NCBI GenBank assembly: GCA_941918925.1
Contig: OW799237.1
Span: 56,284,997 to 56,348,996 of the forward strand
Direction of reading: 5' to 3'
Source of the DNA: Phyto melanocephala
Lineage: Eukaryota > Arthropoda > Insecta > Diptera > Rhinophoridae
Length of the DNA: 64,000 nucleotides
Part shown: in pieces, positions 44,005 to 54,125 of the stretch
How positions within the stretch are numbered: the first letter of the stretch is position 1
Layout of the letters: each line of letters begins with the position of its first letter
The notes under the pieces: model-generated
Told to the model about the DNA's origin: nothing
Database searches by the model: none
The model's input: the letters and a program-made list of their open reading frames with translations, nothing else
Program-made: the position numbers and the translations under genes

Positions 44005-45012
44005 CTAGATTTTTTTAAGAATCATCAGATAACAGCCTCTTGTTGGGTAATGTATAAAACCTGCTAAGGAAAATAATCTTTCTACAGGCCCTGAGGAACA
44101 CAAGCTACTGTTAAATTCTCTTAATGCATTTTTAATATTTGGATAGTTTTCCAAAACGGAAATCTCCTTGCTCTTATCATTTAGGAAACTGATGAACTCT
44201 AATTCGAAATTTGATGTGCGAGGTTGATCAATGTTCTTTTCGGCAAAAACAATAAAATCTTCATCGTCTTTACTGCAACTACTACTACTTCTGCTGCATC
44301 CAATCATTGCTTCACGATTTTTGTTTTTTTTTTTTTTCTAAGGTATCTATTGGTGTTTTCTAGTTATGTTTTCTGGCAGCCAACGCATTTTAAAACTTGG
44401 GTAGAAACATAAAGCCAATATGGCTCTATTTGCTTCAGGTGTCAGCATGAAAAATTTCTCTCAACGCTCTCCCTTAGTTTTGGTAAAATACAGCTGAAAT
44501 GCCTCAAATTATAATATTGCAGCCGATCTAATCTGGTTTTTACAGACATTAAAGTAGGCAAAACTTTTCTATAATAGTAATTATTTCCCTGTATGTAGTC
44601 CAACGCCGTAGCTATTGGTTTAAATATTTCAATGAATTCCTCAAAGTACTCCAGTTCTATAGCATAGAACGTGTTAGCCTTATCCAACTTAACAAATAAT
44701 TCATTTAATTTTGATTTTCTTTTCATTAGCTGTAGTATGGAATCGAAAAGTGAGTTCCATCTTGTGGGACATGGATATACTAACTGATTTCCGAGTCAAT
44801 CTTTTATAATTTCAGCTGATATGGGTATTCTGGATAAATTCCATAATAAAGTACATTTAGCAATTGCCAAGTAGTGGATCCTACTGGCACGAGAATTTTT
44901 TATGAAATTATTCATATCTGTTGTGGCTAAAATACTTAATGTGTGGCTGAAACATCTCAGATGCCTCGGCAAATATAGCTCTCTAGCTTTTCATTTGAAT
45001 TCGCCTTAGACG
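44005..45012 (-). pseudogene. hAT-D transposase remnant
   Basis: In minus-strand order: YLPRHLRCFSHTLSILATTD, then PCPTRWNSLFDSILQL, then FFEFIEIFKPI-like helical sequence (FEEFIEIFKPIATALDYIQG). After stops near 44440 and 44308 come DDEDFIVFAEKN and the C-terminal signature SSGPVERLFSLAGFI. The RWNS motif and the VERLFS region identify the hAT insertion and dimerisation domains. The N-terminal BED finger and first catalytic part are not recognisable. Two or more breaks make it inactive. Confidence 0.85.
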
Positions 45013-45312
45013 AAACAATTCAAAGCTGAATAGTAGTGTTGTCAAATGTGAAATTTTAATGGTCATAGTTTCTAGAGATATTCGCTTTTGTCTGATACAA
45101 CTTATTTTCAAATTAATTGTAAAAAATAAATGTATTTTGTATAAATGTGTTTTTGAGCCACATGTATTTGAAATACAAAATACTTTTCAGTTGTGTATTT
45201 GAAATACAAAATACTTTCAAACCATGTATTTCAAATACAGATACAAAATACGTATTTGTATCTTGTATTTCAAATACAAGTATTTCAAATACTGCCCAGG
45301 CCTGAATGTATA

Positions 45313-46494
45313 GAATGCCTTCACCGTCCTTGTTCATTGCTTTGACAAAATTTTTCATTAGACCTAGCTTTATATGAAGAGGAGGCAGAAGAGTTTGTTC
45401 TTTTTGGTTTTAAGGCTCTTCTGCTACATTTTTTTCTCCTGGAATAAAATTTACTCTTTTCGGCCAACTTTTAACATTGTAGTGTTTTTCTTTTGCGCGG
45501 CTGTCCCATTCACATAAGAAGCAGCAAAACTTAGTATATCCACTTTGCAATCCATTTTACATTGCTACTACTTTCAAATCTGCACATTTCACGAGTAATG
45601 GGAACATAAAAATTTTTGGTAGTTTCATATTCATGCTACAATAGTTTTCTTTCATATTTCTTACATACGCGAGTGGGACTGATGGAAATTTGTTGCCATT
45701 GTGAAGTAAAACGGCTTTCAAACTTGTCTTGGATGAATCAATAAAAAGCCTCCAATTCTCAGATTTATGACTGAAACACAGTTGTCGCAAAAGTCCATCA
45801 GCATTATCACAAAATACCAAACCTTCCTCTCTGCTGAAATAACTCAAAAAAGGTTGTTCTTTATTTCGAAAGTACGAGACGTTAACATCCTTTCGCACCA
45901 AATTCTATTATTTCAGTTGAGATGCAAGAAGCTCAGATTTGTTTTTTTAAAAGCCCTAATTTACTAACTTATTTATTCATATCACTTTAATTCGGAAAAT
46001 AAGGTTTACTCGTTGAATGCAAAGAAACACCCATGCTGGCGTAAGTGGATTCAGTTGCTGCAGAAAGCCCATCTTCTTCATCGTCTGTAGGAGGCAATGG
46101 AGGTAAAAATTTGCTTGTAAGCTGGTAAACTGGTCGTTTGACGCATGAGGTATTTGGATATGTAACTTTGTTTTTGGGTTTTTTTGGTAAACCCACGAAT
46201 TTAGTATGGCAAAAGTAGCAATCATTTGGATGATTTTGTGTTTTACTCCAAATCGCTGCCTTCATAAACGGCAAAGACTTATGACTTCCTTTTAAACAAC
46301 CTCTTAAAGAACTTGCACAGCTACTACAACATATTTATGGCAGCCAATGTTTATCTATCATCGAAAGGAAACCCAAAATAACGGCGATAAGCATTTTTAA
46401 TCTTAAAAGATATTGTCTCCCGTTGAGTACTTAAAGTTAGATCGCCACATACGTAACAAAATAAATTTGGAGATTTGTTACAAATCCTTGACAT
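45313..46494 (-). pseudogene. CACTG-transposon protein, segment right of hAT-D
   Basis: Start MSRICNKSPNLFCYVCGDLT. A stop after FGFPFDDR is followed by CCSSCASSLRGCLKGS and the finger DCYFCHTKFVGLPKKPKNKV. Later blocks (shifted frames) are KDVNVSYFRNKEQPFLSYFS, ENWRLFIDSSKTSLKAVLLH, GLQSGYTKFCC..WDSRAKEKHY and MKNFVKAMNKDGEGILYI, which ends at the hAT-D junction. Fingers of the type CYVCG and CYFC followed by a WDSRAKEKHY-like and a GIFVGPQIR block define a family found across arthropods and other animals. I know of no established function. Decayed by at least four breaks. Confidence 0.78.
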
Positions 46495-46832
46495 TTTGTA
46501 ATATGAAAGCGTTTGTGGATTCTTTAATTGCTTTATTTCTTTACACAATAACAAAGTACACTATAAGATCTATTTACTGTTGCCGATTTTAACCGCACGA
46601 TATTCAAATTAAAGTGACTCACTTATTGTCCATCAGTTTCTATACATACAATAAATACTAGAATCTACCCTAACGTTCTTAATTTGAAATCACAGATAAT
46701 TGAAAAATACTGTTATAAATTTTAATTCCAAGACCTATGCAAAATACCGTTGTACTTTAGTTCCATTACCTGCTCACCTAACGAAATGTTATATATATGA
46801 TATGTAAGGCTGGTTGCATTACAATATTGGTA

Positions 46833-47135
46833 CCATTAATTTTTTAATAGTTCCAAAACGATAAGAGATAGAGAAAAGTTTTATTCGACTAAAATAAATA
46901 CAATTTTGTTATACATCTTATTTTTGAAAATCGGATGACTGGTTCTCGAGTTAGGATGAAATATGTGTCCGTACCTGACTAATTTAGAGGAAAAAATTTG
47001 CCACGCCCATAAAAAAAAATCCCGATCTGATGGAAAAAAACCGACAACGGATTGGAGTTCAGCGCATCAAAATCCATATGGTCCACATAGTTTTAATTAA
47101 CGGGAAGACAAAAAATGATTTTTTGTAGAGCAGTG
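46833..47135. repeat. Right TIR of the CACTG transposon
   Basis: Inverse of 33089-33389. The outer end reads GAGCAGTG followed by TAA. Confidence 0.85.
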
Positions 47136-47139
47136 TAAT

Positions 47140-47187
47140 CGAACAATTAGAAAAGAATTTGTTTATTTTTTGGGTTTTTTTAATGAA
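47140..47187 (+). repeat. Direct repeat right of the CACTG transposon
   Basis: gaacaattagaaaagaattt, T-rich, gggtttttttaatga. Same orientation as 32950-33020. The weaker similarity may continue to a shared ttttacct at about 33058 and 47228. Confidence 0.6.
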
Positions 47188-47232
47188 TGCTATTACATAC
47201 AAAAGAGAGAAATACGCTTACAGATAAAAAGG

Positions 47233-48344
47233 TTTTACCTTATGTAGGTAGGTAGGTAGGAAAGGGGGATGCAGAAAGCAGTATCTGCCTCCTATACCTA
47301 CACTCGGAGACCAATAAGGTCCATTGCGTTACCTTTTCATGTATTAAAGATAGAGAAGAGAGAGAGAAAGTTTCCAAAGATATAGTACAAGAAAAAATAA
47401 TAAAAATAAAAATGAGTTAGTAGGAAATAAAATAGAAGAAATAAAATTATATTCTCTACGAGCCCCATTGCATGTTCACTAGCCACCCGATCCCCATGAT
47501 GAATCCGATAATATTCCCCAGCTTTCACTTTGAAACATCACCCAACTTATCGTGGAATCGTTTACCTAACCACTTTAGCTTGTGATTATGTAGCCTTGGG
47601 CATTGACAGACAATGTGTTCCACAGTTTCCAACTACTCCTCATCTTCACACATCCTACAATAATCCGGAGTGTCGCGATCCCATTTACTAATCCTAGCCC
47701 TCACAGGACAGTGCCCTGTTAAAACCCCAATAGTGGCCCTCAGACATACCCTACCCAGGCCCAGAAGAACCGTAGAGTCCGCTGAGTTTAACCTGGGCCA
47801 TAAAGCCCTTGACACCCTGCAGTCTCTTCTGTCCCTCCACGCCATATCGGTCCTGTCAGATACCCACGCCCTGATACGCCCAAAAAAGTATCCTAACGGA
47901 GGTCTTACCATGTCCTCTTCGCTCGTCGAAACCAATGCCGATCCACCGCGCGCAAGTTCGTCAGCAATTTCATTGCCGACGATTCCATTGTGCCCTGGTA
48001 CCCAACACAGTCTGACATCGAAGAGGTTCATGATCCTATTGAGTGCCCTCCTACACTTCTCAACCAACCTAGACTTGACATAATGTCCCTTCAAGGCCTT
48101 GAGCGCCGCCTGACTGTCAACGTATAGAGTAACCTCCCTACCCCTTGGAACATGTTCCAATATAAGATCCGTCGCTTTATAGATAGCTAGTATCTCCGCT
48201 TGGAACACACTACAGTTATCAGAAAGTTTGTAAGACCTGATGTTTTCTCCCATAATATAGACACCTGCCCCTGTGCTTATATCCATCTTCGATCCATCCG
48301 TAAAGACTGCACACCCTTCAAACAGTGTCGGATCCTACCCAACA
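47233..48344 (-). mobile_element. LOA-like LINE fragment, RNase H end
   Basis: Minus strand. The RNase H domain includes FQAEILAIYKA, YVDSQAALKALKGH and CWVPGHNGIVGNEIADELAR, then a C-terminal cysteine motif CRMCEDEE, one stop and ETVEHIVCQCPRL. The 3' end carries a (CTAC)n tail. 5'-truncated at about 48344, where repeat C begins. The RNase H and the CCHC-like tail fit the LOA/I/R1 group; LOA is my best guess from similarity to 55539-57440. Confidence 0.85.
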
Positions 48345-48567
48345 ATCCCAAATTTTGCTGAGAGCAATAGGTAATAAGTTACAGGGATGAGAAGAAACAC
48401 CTAATTGGCCAAAATGTCAAATGCCTATATCTCAGAGAGTTCTTGACCGATCTTATTAAAAATTTGTATCTGAGCTACTATTCAGTAGGAATAGCGTTGG
48501 TGCAAATTTCATCCCGATCGGAAGACATCGATTTCAAAAGTTGGTACACTTGAGGCGAAATGTCCCA
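48345..48567 (-). repeat. Repeat C, right copy (candidate transposon terminus)
   Basis: Inverse of 15671-15895. Its inner edge is cut by the LOA-like LINE fragment and its outer edge runs into the Helitron B derivative through a shared TATATA. Confidence 0.7.
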
Positions 48568-48568
48568 T

Positions 48569-49368
48569 ATATATAAAAGAGTAACGTGACTGACTGACTG
48601 ATTCATCATCGCACAGCCCAAACGTAAAGTGCTAGAGACATGAAATTTGGAAAATCGATTTCTCTTTCGATGTAAAGCTCCACTAAGAAGGGATTTTCGG
48701 AAATTCGTACTTTAAGGGGGTAAAAACGAGTAAAATCGGTAATCTTATATCTGCTAAACTAAAAATGGGGTGTACCAAATAATTTCCAAAATCAAAATCC
48801 CCAAATCAAAATCCCCAAACACAAAATTCCCAAACACAAAATCCTCATTTTCTGTGTAAAATACATTAAAATTAGGTTAAAAATCGCGCGCGGTGACATA
48901 CCTATTAAATATTTGTGAACTTATCGTACAATTTATTTTGATTTTTAATTTCAGAAATAATGCCGAACACAAAATCCTCATTTTCTGTGTAAAAAAAAAT
49001 TAAAATTAGGTAATATCGTAAAAATTTGGGAGTTTTGTATTTGGGGATTTTGTGACACTCTTTAAAAAATGTGGGGATTTTGTGTTTTGAAATTTTGTAT
49101 TTGTGGATTTTGATTTGGTTTTTTGTTTTTTTCTTGGGGATTTTGTGTTTGGAGATTTTGATTTTGGAAATTATGTGTCACTCCCCATTTTTAGTTTAGC
49201 AGATATAAGATTACCGATTTTACCCGTTTTTACCCCCTTAAAGTACGAATTTCCAGTGGAGCTATACATTGATAGAGGAACCGATTGTCCAAATTTCATG
49301 TCGCTAGCTCTGCGTTTGGGCTGTGCGATGATGAATCAGTCAGTCAGTCAGTCACGTTACTCTTTATA
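48569..49368. repeat. Large palindrome built from the Helitron B 5' end
   Basis: About 250-bp arms: agagtaacgtgactgactga ... ctaaactaaaaatgggg on the left and its inverse on the right, about 85-90 percent identical by eye. The spacer of about 290 bp contains a direct duplication of cacaaaatcctcattttctg. The mariner at 49369 inserted at a TA at the edge of the right arm. Confidence 0.75.
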
Positions 49369-50646
49369 CAGGGTGGACCAGAAGTCGCGCCTGCGTGTAA
49401 AAATTGAATAACTTTTTTGTTATTTTTTTTTAATTATAATGTTATCTTTGTATGACCTAAATTTTAATTATGAAAAATAATGTCAGAGAGATGACCACCA
49501 TTTTCATCGATGCACAATTGGGCTCTTAAACAGGCGTTTTGCATAACTGCACGCAAGGTTTCAGGCTCTATTGCCCTGATCTCAGCTTCAATGTTGTTCT
49601 TTAGCTGCTCTATAGTTTGAGGCTTGTTTACATACACTCCTTCTTTGAGATAACCCCATAGAAAATAATCAGGGGCAGTTAAATCCGGTGAACGTGCTGG
49701 CCAATTAAATTCTGAATTTTTCGAGATAATTCGGTCGTCAAAAATTTCATTTAAAAGCGTCATTGTGGCACGGGCTGTGTGTGCTGTTGCTCCATCCTGC
49801 TGAAACCACTTGTTGGCTGCCCCAGGGCGTACAAAATTATTAAGCATAGCGCGATATCTGTCCCCATTCACCGTTACTGTATTACCAACTTCATCCTCGA
49901 AGAAGTAGGGCCCTATAACTCTTTCTGATGTCACTCCACACCATACTGTACACTTGAGGGGGTGTAATTGGCGCTGGTGAACAACTCTGGGATTTGTAGT
50001 ACCCCAAAATCGCATATTTTGTTTATTTACGTATCCATTTAGATGAAAATGTGCTTCATCACTCATTATTAAATTGTTAAGAAACTCTCTATTTTCTGCG
50101 CACAACGCCAGGAAGCGTGTTGCCCAAATTAGTCTTTGATGGTAGTCAACTGGTAAAAGATGTTGGGTCAATTGGACCTTGTATGGATGCATGTTTAAAT
50201 GACGTAAAATACGTTGAAGTGATGTTCTAGAGATGCCCAGTTATCCAGAACGTCTTGGCGTTGAAGTTCCTGAATATTCTGCAACACTGACCCGTACACG
50301 ATCAATGTTCACTTGATTCTGTATTACTCTTGGTCTTCCTGATCGTAGCAAATCTAACACTGCACCTTGTTGTCGGAACCGTGCAATTAAACGATTAATT
50401 GTGGTTTGGTTAGGTGCATTTCTGGTGTTGAAATAATTTCGATATGCTCGTTGCGTCAGTAAAATTGAGCGCCCATTGGAAAAGTAAAATTCTACCACTT
50501 TCGTTTGTTGCTCAGTCGTTAAATTTTGCATGGTGGTGTAACACGAATCGATGAATAAAATCTGAAACAAAAAAAAAATAAAAAATATTAATAAACAAAA
50601 AAGTTATTCAATTTTTACACGCAGGCGTGACTTTTGGTCCACCCTG
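49369..50646 (-). mobile_element. DD41D (rosa-like) mariner element, 1278 bp
   Basis: TA duplications flank it. About 52-bp terminal inverted repeats start CAGGGTGGACCA and differ at about two sites. The transposase reading frame spans nearly the whole element with a single stop. Length, TIRs and TA target are normal for the Tc1/mariner superfamily. The motif spacing places it in the DD41D group. Confidence 0.95.
49464..50531 (-). pseudogene. DD41D mariner transposase with one premature stop
   Basis: Probable start MQNLTTEQQTKVVEFYFSNG, with two helix-turn-helix regions (to about residue 110). One TAA interrupts after TSTPRRSG; the frame continues LGISRTSLQRILRHLNMHPY without a shift. Catalytic residues are in IMSDEAHFHLNG, WFQQDGATAHTA and ARSPDLTAPDYFLWG. 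41 residues separate the second and third aspartates, against 34 in the classical mariner. It ends GGHLSDIIFHN. About 355 residues, full length. The stop should prevent a full product unless read through. Confidence 0.93.
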
Positions 50647-50656
50647 TATATATAGA

Positions 50657-51030
50657 TAGAATATATGCTTGGTGCGCTTAGATGGTTAAATATAAAACAG
50701 AGACTGGAAATCAATACACTTTACTTTATACAGAAAATGAAAATAGGAAACGCACCAGAATACCTCATAGAACAACTGAACTACGTAGGAAAGATACTGC
50801 CGTACCAGCTCAGAAACTCGAACAACTTTAGATAACCAAGAACGACTACCACAACAATGCAACGATCTCTTTTTCACAAAGGATTACAACTTTACAATAT
50901 GCTTCCAGATTATATAAAATCAGAAATAAATATTAATGCGTTTAGAAGAAATATTATGTACTTTATTAAAAATAATATTGTAAATTAGAATTTAATCAAA
51001 CATGGATTTTCTACCAAACTATATATATAT
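50657..51030 (+). mobile_element. Jockey-like LINE fragment J2 (3' end)
   Basis: Reads LRWLNIKQRLEINTLYFIQK, NYVGKILPYQLRNSNNFR, stop, and NAFRRNIMYFIKNN with a final stop. It corresponds to the extreme C-terminus of the same ORF2 as J1. The 3' tail is a TATATA run next to the Helitron E end. Confidence 0.85.
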
Positions 51031-51452
51031 ATATATACTAGCTAATACCCGATGTGCTTCGCCACCCCAAATTTTAGTATTTAATTCATATGGCAGGTGC
51101 CACGCCCACTATTGTTAATGCACCCATTTTTTCCATAAATGCTTATTCGAATATCAAAGTTGCTTTTGCAAAATTTTAGTACTCTAGTCGATATCGTTTT
51201 CCAGGTAGGTGCCACGCCCACTATTGATAATGCACCCATTTCTTGCCTAAATGTTCATTTGGGTGTCAAAGTTGCTCTTGCAAAATTTTCTACTCTAATC
51301 GATATCGTTTTCCAAATATACGAATTTTAGTATTTAATTCATGTTGCCACGCCTACTATTGCAAGTCCGCCCATTTTTTACCCAAATGTTCGTGTGGATG
51401 TTAAAGTTTACCGTACTTAATTTGAAGACTCTAGCTGCATTAACTTTCGTGA

Positions 51453-52319
51453 TCTATATATATAAAAGTGAAACTCTGTGTGTGTGTGTGTGTGTGTTAG
51501 CTATAGACTCCGAAACTGTAAAACCGATCAGGCTCAAACTTTGGCAAGTTGTTGTACACATACCAGGGAGTGTTTATGGGTGAAAAAAAGTGGGCGGGGC
51601 CACGCCCATAAAAATTAGTTATCAGTTTTAGCTAATTGCACTTGACCGATTTTGCTGAAACTTTGCACACATATTGAGCTGTCATGACTAAATAATTTCG
51701 TGATAAAAAAAGTGGGCGGGGCCACGCCCCTAAAAAAGTTTTAATTTTGAGGTACTTGCACTGGACCGATTTTTCTAAAACTTTGCACACATACTAAGCT
51801 GTCATAACCATATAATTTCGTGATTAGAAAAGTGGGCAGGGCCACGCCCATAAAAAAAGGTTATAATTATGAGGTACTAGCACCAGACCGATTTTTCTGA
51901 AACTTTGCACACATATCGAGCTGTCATGACTAAATAATTTCGTGATTAGAAAAGTGGGCAGTGCCACGCCCATAAAAAAAAGGTATCATTTTGAGGTACT
52001 TGCACTGGACGGATTATTCTGAAACTTTGCACACATATTGAGCTATTATGACTACAATTTCGAGATTAGAAAAGTGGGCAGGGCCACGCCCATAAAAACA
52101 ATTATAATTTTGAGGTACTTGCACTGGTCCGATTCTTCTGAAACTTTGCACACATATTGAGCTATTATGACTTTACAATTTCGTGATAAGAAAACTGGGC
52201 AATGCCACGCCCATAACAAAAATTATAATTTTTAGGTTTTTGCACTTGATATTCAGTTAAAATTCAGAATGCATTTTGATTCATTAAGGGGCGTAGCAAC
52301 GCGCGCCGGGTTTGGCTAG
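51453..52319 (+). mobile_element. Helitron F, 867 bp, inside Helitron E
   Basis: 5' A|TCTATATATATAAAAGTG, then (TG)n. 3' end GCGT-agca-ACGC hairpin, then GGGTTTGGCTAG|T. About six tandem units of 122 bp (gtgggcggggccacgcccat ... ctttgcacacatat) fill 51585-52240. Non-autonomous. Confidence 0.8.
51585..52240 (+). repeat. Tandem array in Helitron F, about 122-bp unit
   Basis: Six units each starting gtgggc(g/a)gggccacgccc and containing ctgaaactttgcacacatat and catgactaaataatttcgtg, with decreasing similarity to the right. Confidence 0.85.
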
Positions 52320-52339
52320 TATATAATATTTAATACTTA

Positions 52340-52456
52340 GGGCCGTATTCATAAAAAATATTTTAGGTTTATTGAAGGCTTATTTGACAAATTTCTCTAC
52401 AACATCTATCAAATAAGCCTTTAATAAACCTAAAATATTTTTTATGAATACGGCCC
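52340..52456. mobile_element. Foldback MITE, 48-bp arms, 21-bp loop
   Basis: GGGCCGTATTCATAAAAAAT opens the left arm. The right arm is its inverse for all 48 positions except one (near cttattgaaggc versus cttattaaaggc). The near-perfect hairpin has almost no loop, suggesting recent birth or selection. Lies in Helitron E beside Helitron F. Confidence 0.9.
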
Positions 52457-52637
52457 ATATTCTTTAATAAAGTATAGCCTATAGTTCCTTCCAGATATAC
52501 AGGAAGATTCTGTGAAAATTTCAATGAAATCAGTCCAGCCGTTTAACCGTCTATAAAGCACAAACAAACATACAAACATATAAACATACAAACATACAAA
52601 CACGCATTAATTTATATATATATAAATATATATATAT

Positions 52638-53155
52638 TGTTACAGATTTATTTTTAAGTAGCTTAATTTACATTATAATTTATTTTAGTTGTAGTAGTTA
52701 AAGTTACTGTAGTTGTATTAGTTTATTTTGCTGGTTTTTCGAACATGATGTTTGTTGTTATGTGTAGCATACTTTTAGGCACTTCTATTATTCGTACCTA
52801 TTACTTAACGTCTTAATTTAAATTTAACGGTTTTCGAATGTACTAGAATGTTCATACGAGAACTTTGTCGAATATTACCAAACACCACTATGTTACTATA
52901 AATAGCCGAACAACACAGCTAACATAATCAGTATTACAGTAGAGCTTGTAAGGTGCGTATCAAAGTGTGTTTGATAATAAAAGTGTATAATCATAAGTGT
53001 AATAAATAAAGTGATATAAAAACAATATCTGAGTGTATTTAAATAAAGTGCTCTTAATTTTATAACTAATTTCAACTGTTTTTGATTGCAATAAAAGAAC
53101 TCAAAGATTATTTAAAGGAAATAATCCAACGTTTATAAAAGGTATAAACGTAACA
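52638..53155 (+). repeat. Solo LTR, 518 bp
   Basis: Begins TGTTACAGATTTA and ends AAACGTAACA, with 6-bp inverted ends TGTTAC/GTAACA and ATAT on both sides (in a TA run, so weak). A TATA-like ctataaatag at 52899, a transcription-leader-like stretch and AATAAA signals (for example 53005) fit an LTR promoter and polyadenylation region. No internal region remains. The superfamily is not determined. Confidence 0.65.
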
Positions 53156-53244
53156 ATATATATATATGTATATAGATATAATTTTTTTTTTTTTTGTAAG
53201 AGAAAGTATTTTTAAATACTACTAAATAAACAAATAATAATAAT

Positions 53245-53980
53245 AATAACAGCAGGAACAAATAACAAAAGTAAAAAACATGCAATTTAATTTAATTACT
53301 AAAGAATATGGAGTACCACAAGGCTCAATTCTGGGGGCCTTGTTATTCATAATATATATAAAAGATTTTCCAAAAATATTGAATAAATTCAAAGTAATTC
53401 TTTACGCAGATGATACGCTTTTTTCGCGGAAGGTGAATCGAATCTACAATGCTACGATAATCTTTCACAAGATATGGATAATGTTCACATATAGTTAAAA
53501 AATGAACAAACTTAAATTGAACGAAAACAAAACGAAAATACTAGAAATATGTAAATACAAAAAGCAACCAAGTTTAAAAAAAAATAATCAAGTCATATAA
53601 AAAGTGGATCAGATAATATATTTACGATTTATTATTGACAAAGAATTGAAATTTAAAACAAACATTGACTATATTTTCAAAAAAAAAATAGATTTTTCAA
53701 TAGAATAAGACAAAATTTATCAGTTATAACGGCTATAAACACATACCATACTATAAGAACACCGCATTTCGAATTCGGTTTTACAATTTTATATTCATGC
53801 TGCACTACAAAACACAAAAGCTGCAGAATAGAGCAATGCGAACCATATTAAAATGCAACAGATATACATCAATCAACTTTATGCTTGAATCCCTAAAATG
53901 GCCAAACATAAGACAGAGGCTTACATTAAACACTTAGAATTTTATACAAAAACCGAAACGAGGAGAAGCACTGGAATAGG
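53245..53980 (+). mobile_element. Jockey-like LINE fragment J3
   Basis: Decayed [31 protein letters not shown], then in other frames MNKLKLNENKTKILEI, FIIDKELKFK and AMRTILKCNR-like sequence. The catalytic YADD is present. Multiple stops and frameshifts. Confidence 0.85.
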
Positions 53981-54125
53981 TATGTCATGAATAGTACTAA
54001 ACTAAAATATATAACAATAAAGAAAAAAAAAATAAATATTTCGTTATAAAAGTAGTTTAGTTCGAAATTTATATTTAAAAAAAAATATATGATATATTCA
54101 CAAGTATATTCATGACATACCTATT
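53968..54125. repeat. Inverted 19-mers around 120 bp
   Basis: AATAGGTATGTCATGAATA is followed about 120 bp later by its exact complement TATTCATGACATACCTATT. The right copy is also the start of a Helitron B block (shared with 48893). A LINE frame ends at the left copy. Confidence 0.7.

Larger units (their letters stand above)
34049..45304 (-). mobile_element. hAT-D, interrupting the CACTG transposon gene
   Basis: The perfect 8-bp duplication AATGTATA occurs at 34041-34048 and 45305-45312. Ends are CAGGGCTGGGCA and the inverse CAGGCCTGGGCA. Subterminal arrays of TATTTCAAATACAAAATAC lie on both sides. The transposase is on the minus strand near the right end. A Helitron (34313-42757) and a small hAT MITE (42866-43781) are nested, leaving about 1.9 kb of native sequence. 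Confidence 0.93.
33089..47135 (-). mobile_element. CACTG-ended DNA transposon with long TIRs (nested host)
   Basis: Termini start CACTGCTC and end GAGCAGTG, with TAA on both outer sides. They continue as inverted repeats of about 300 bp (to about 33389 and from about 46833). Without hAT-D the element is about 2.8 kb. It encodes on the minus strand a protein of a widespread uncharacterised family. CACTG ends and a short target duplication are features of the CMC (CACTA-like) superfamily; that placement is inference. Confidence 0.75.
51038..52622 (-). mobile_element. Helitron E, interrupted by Helitron F
   Basis: On the minus strand the 3' end reads GGCGAAGCACATCGGGTATT then AGCTAG|T. The 5' part at 52457-52622 has the (TA)n start and the catacaaacat microsatellite. 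A three-unit array of about 125 bp (cacgcccactattg ... ttcgt/atatcgttttcca) lies at 51085-51405. No protein frame, so non-autonomous. The exact 5' TC is obscured by TA repeats. Confidence 0.65.

Noticed and set aside
47670..48083. 137-codon plus-strand frame
   Set aside because: Antisense of the LINE RNase H domain.
51585..52240. Regularly spaced repeats reminiscent of a CRISPR array
   Set aside because: Units of about 122 bp are contiguous without unique spacers and lie inside a Helitron in a eukaryotic genome. This is a minisatellite.
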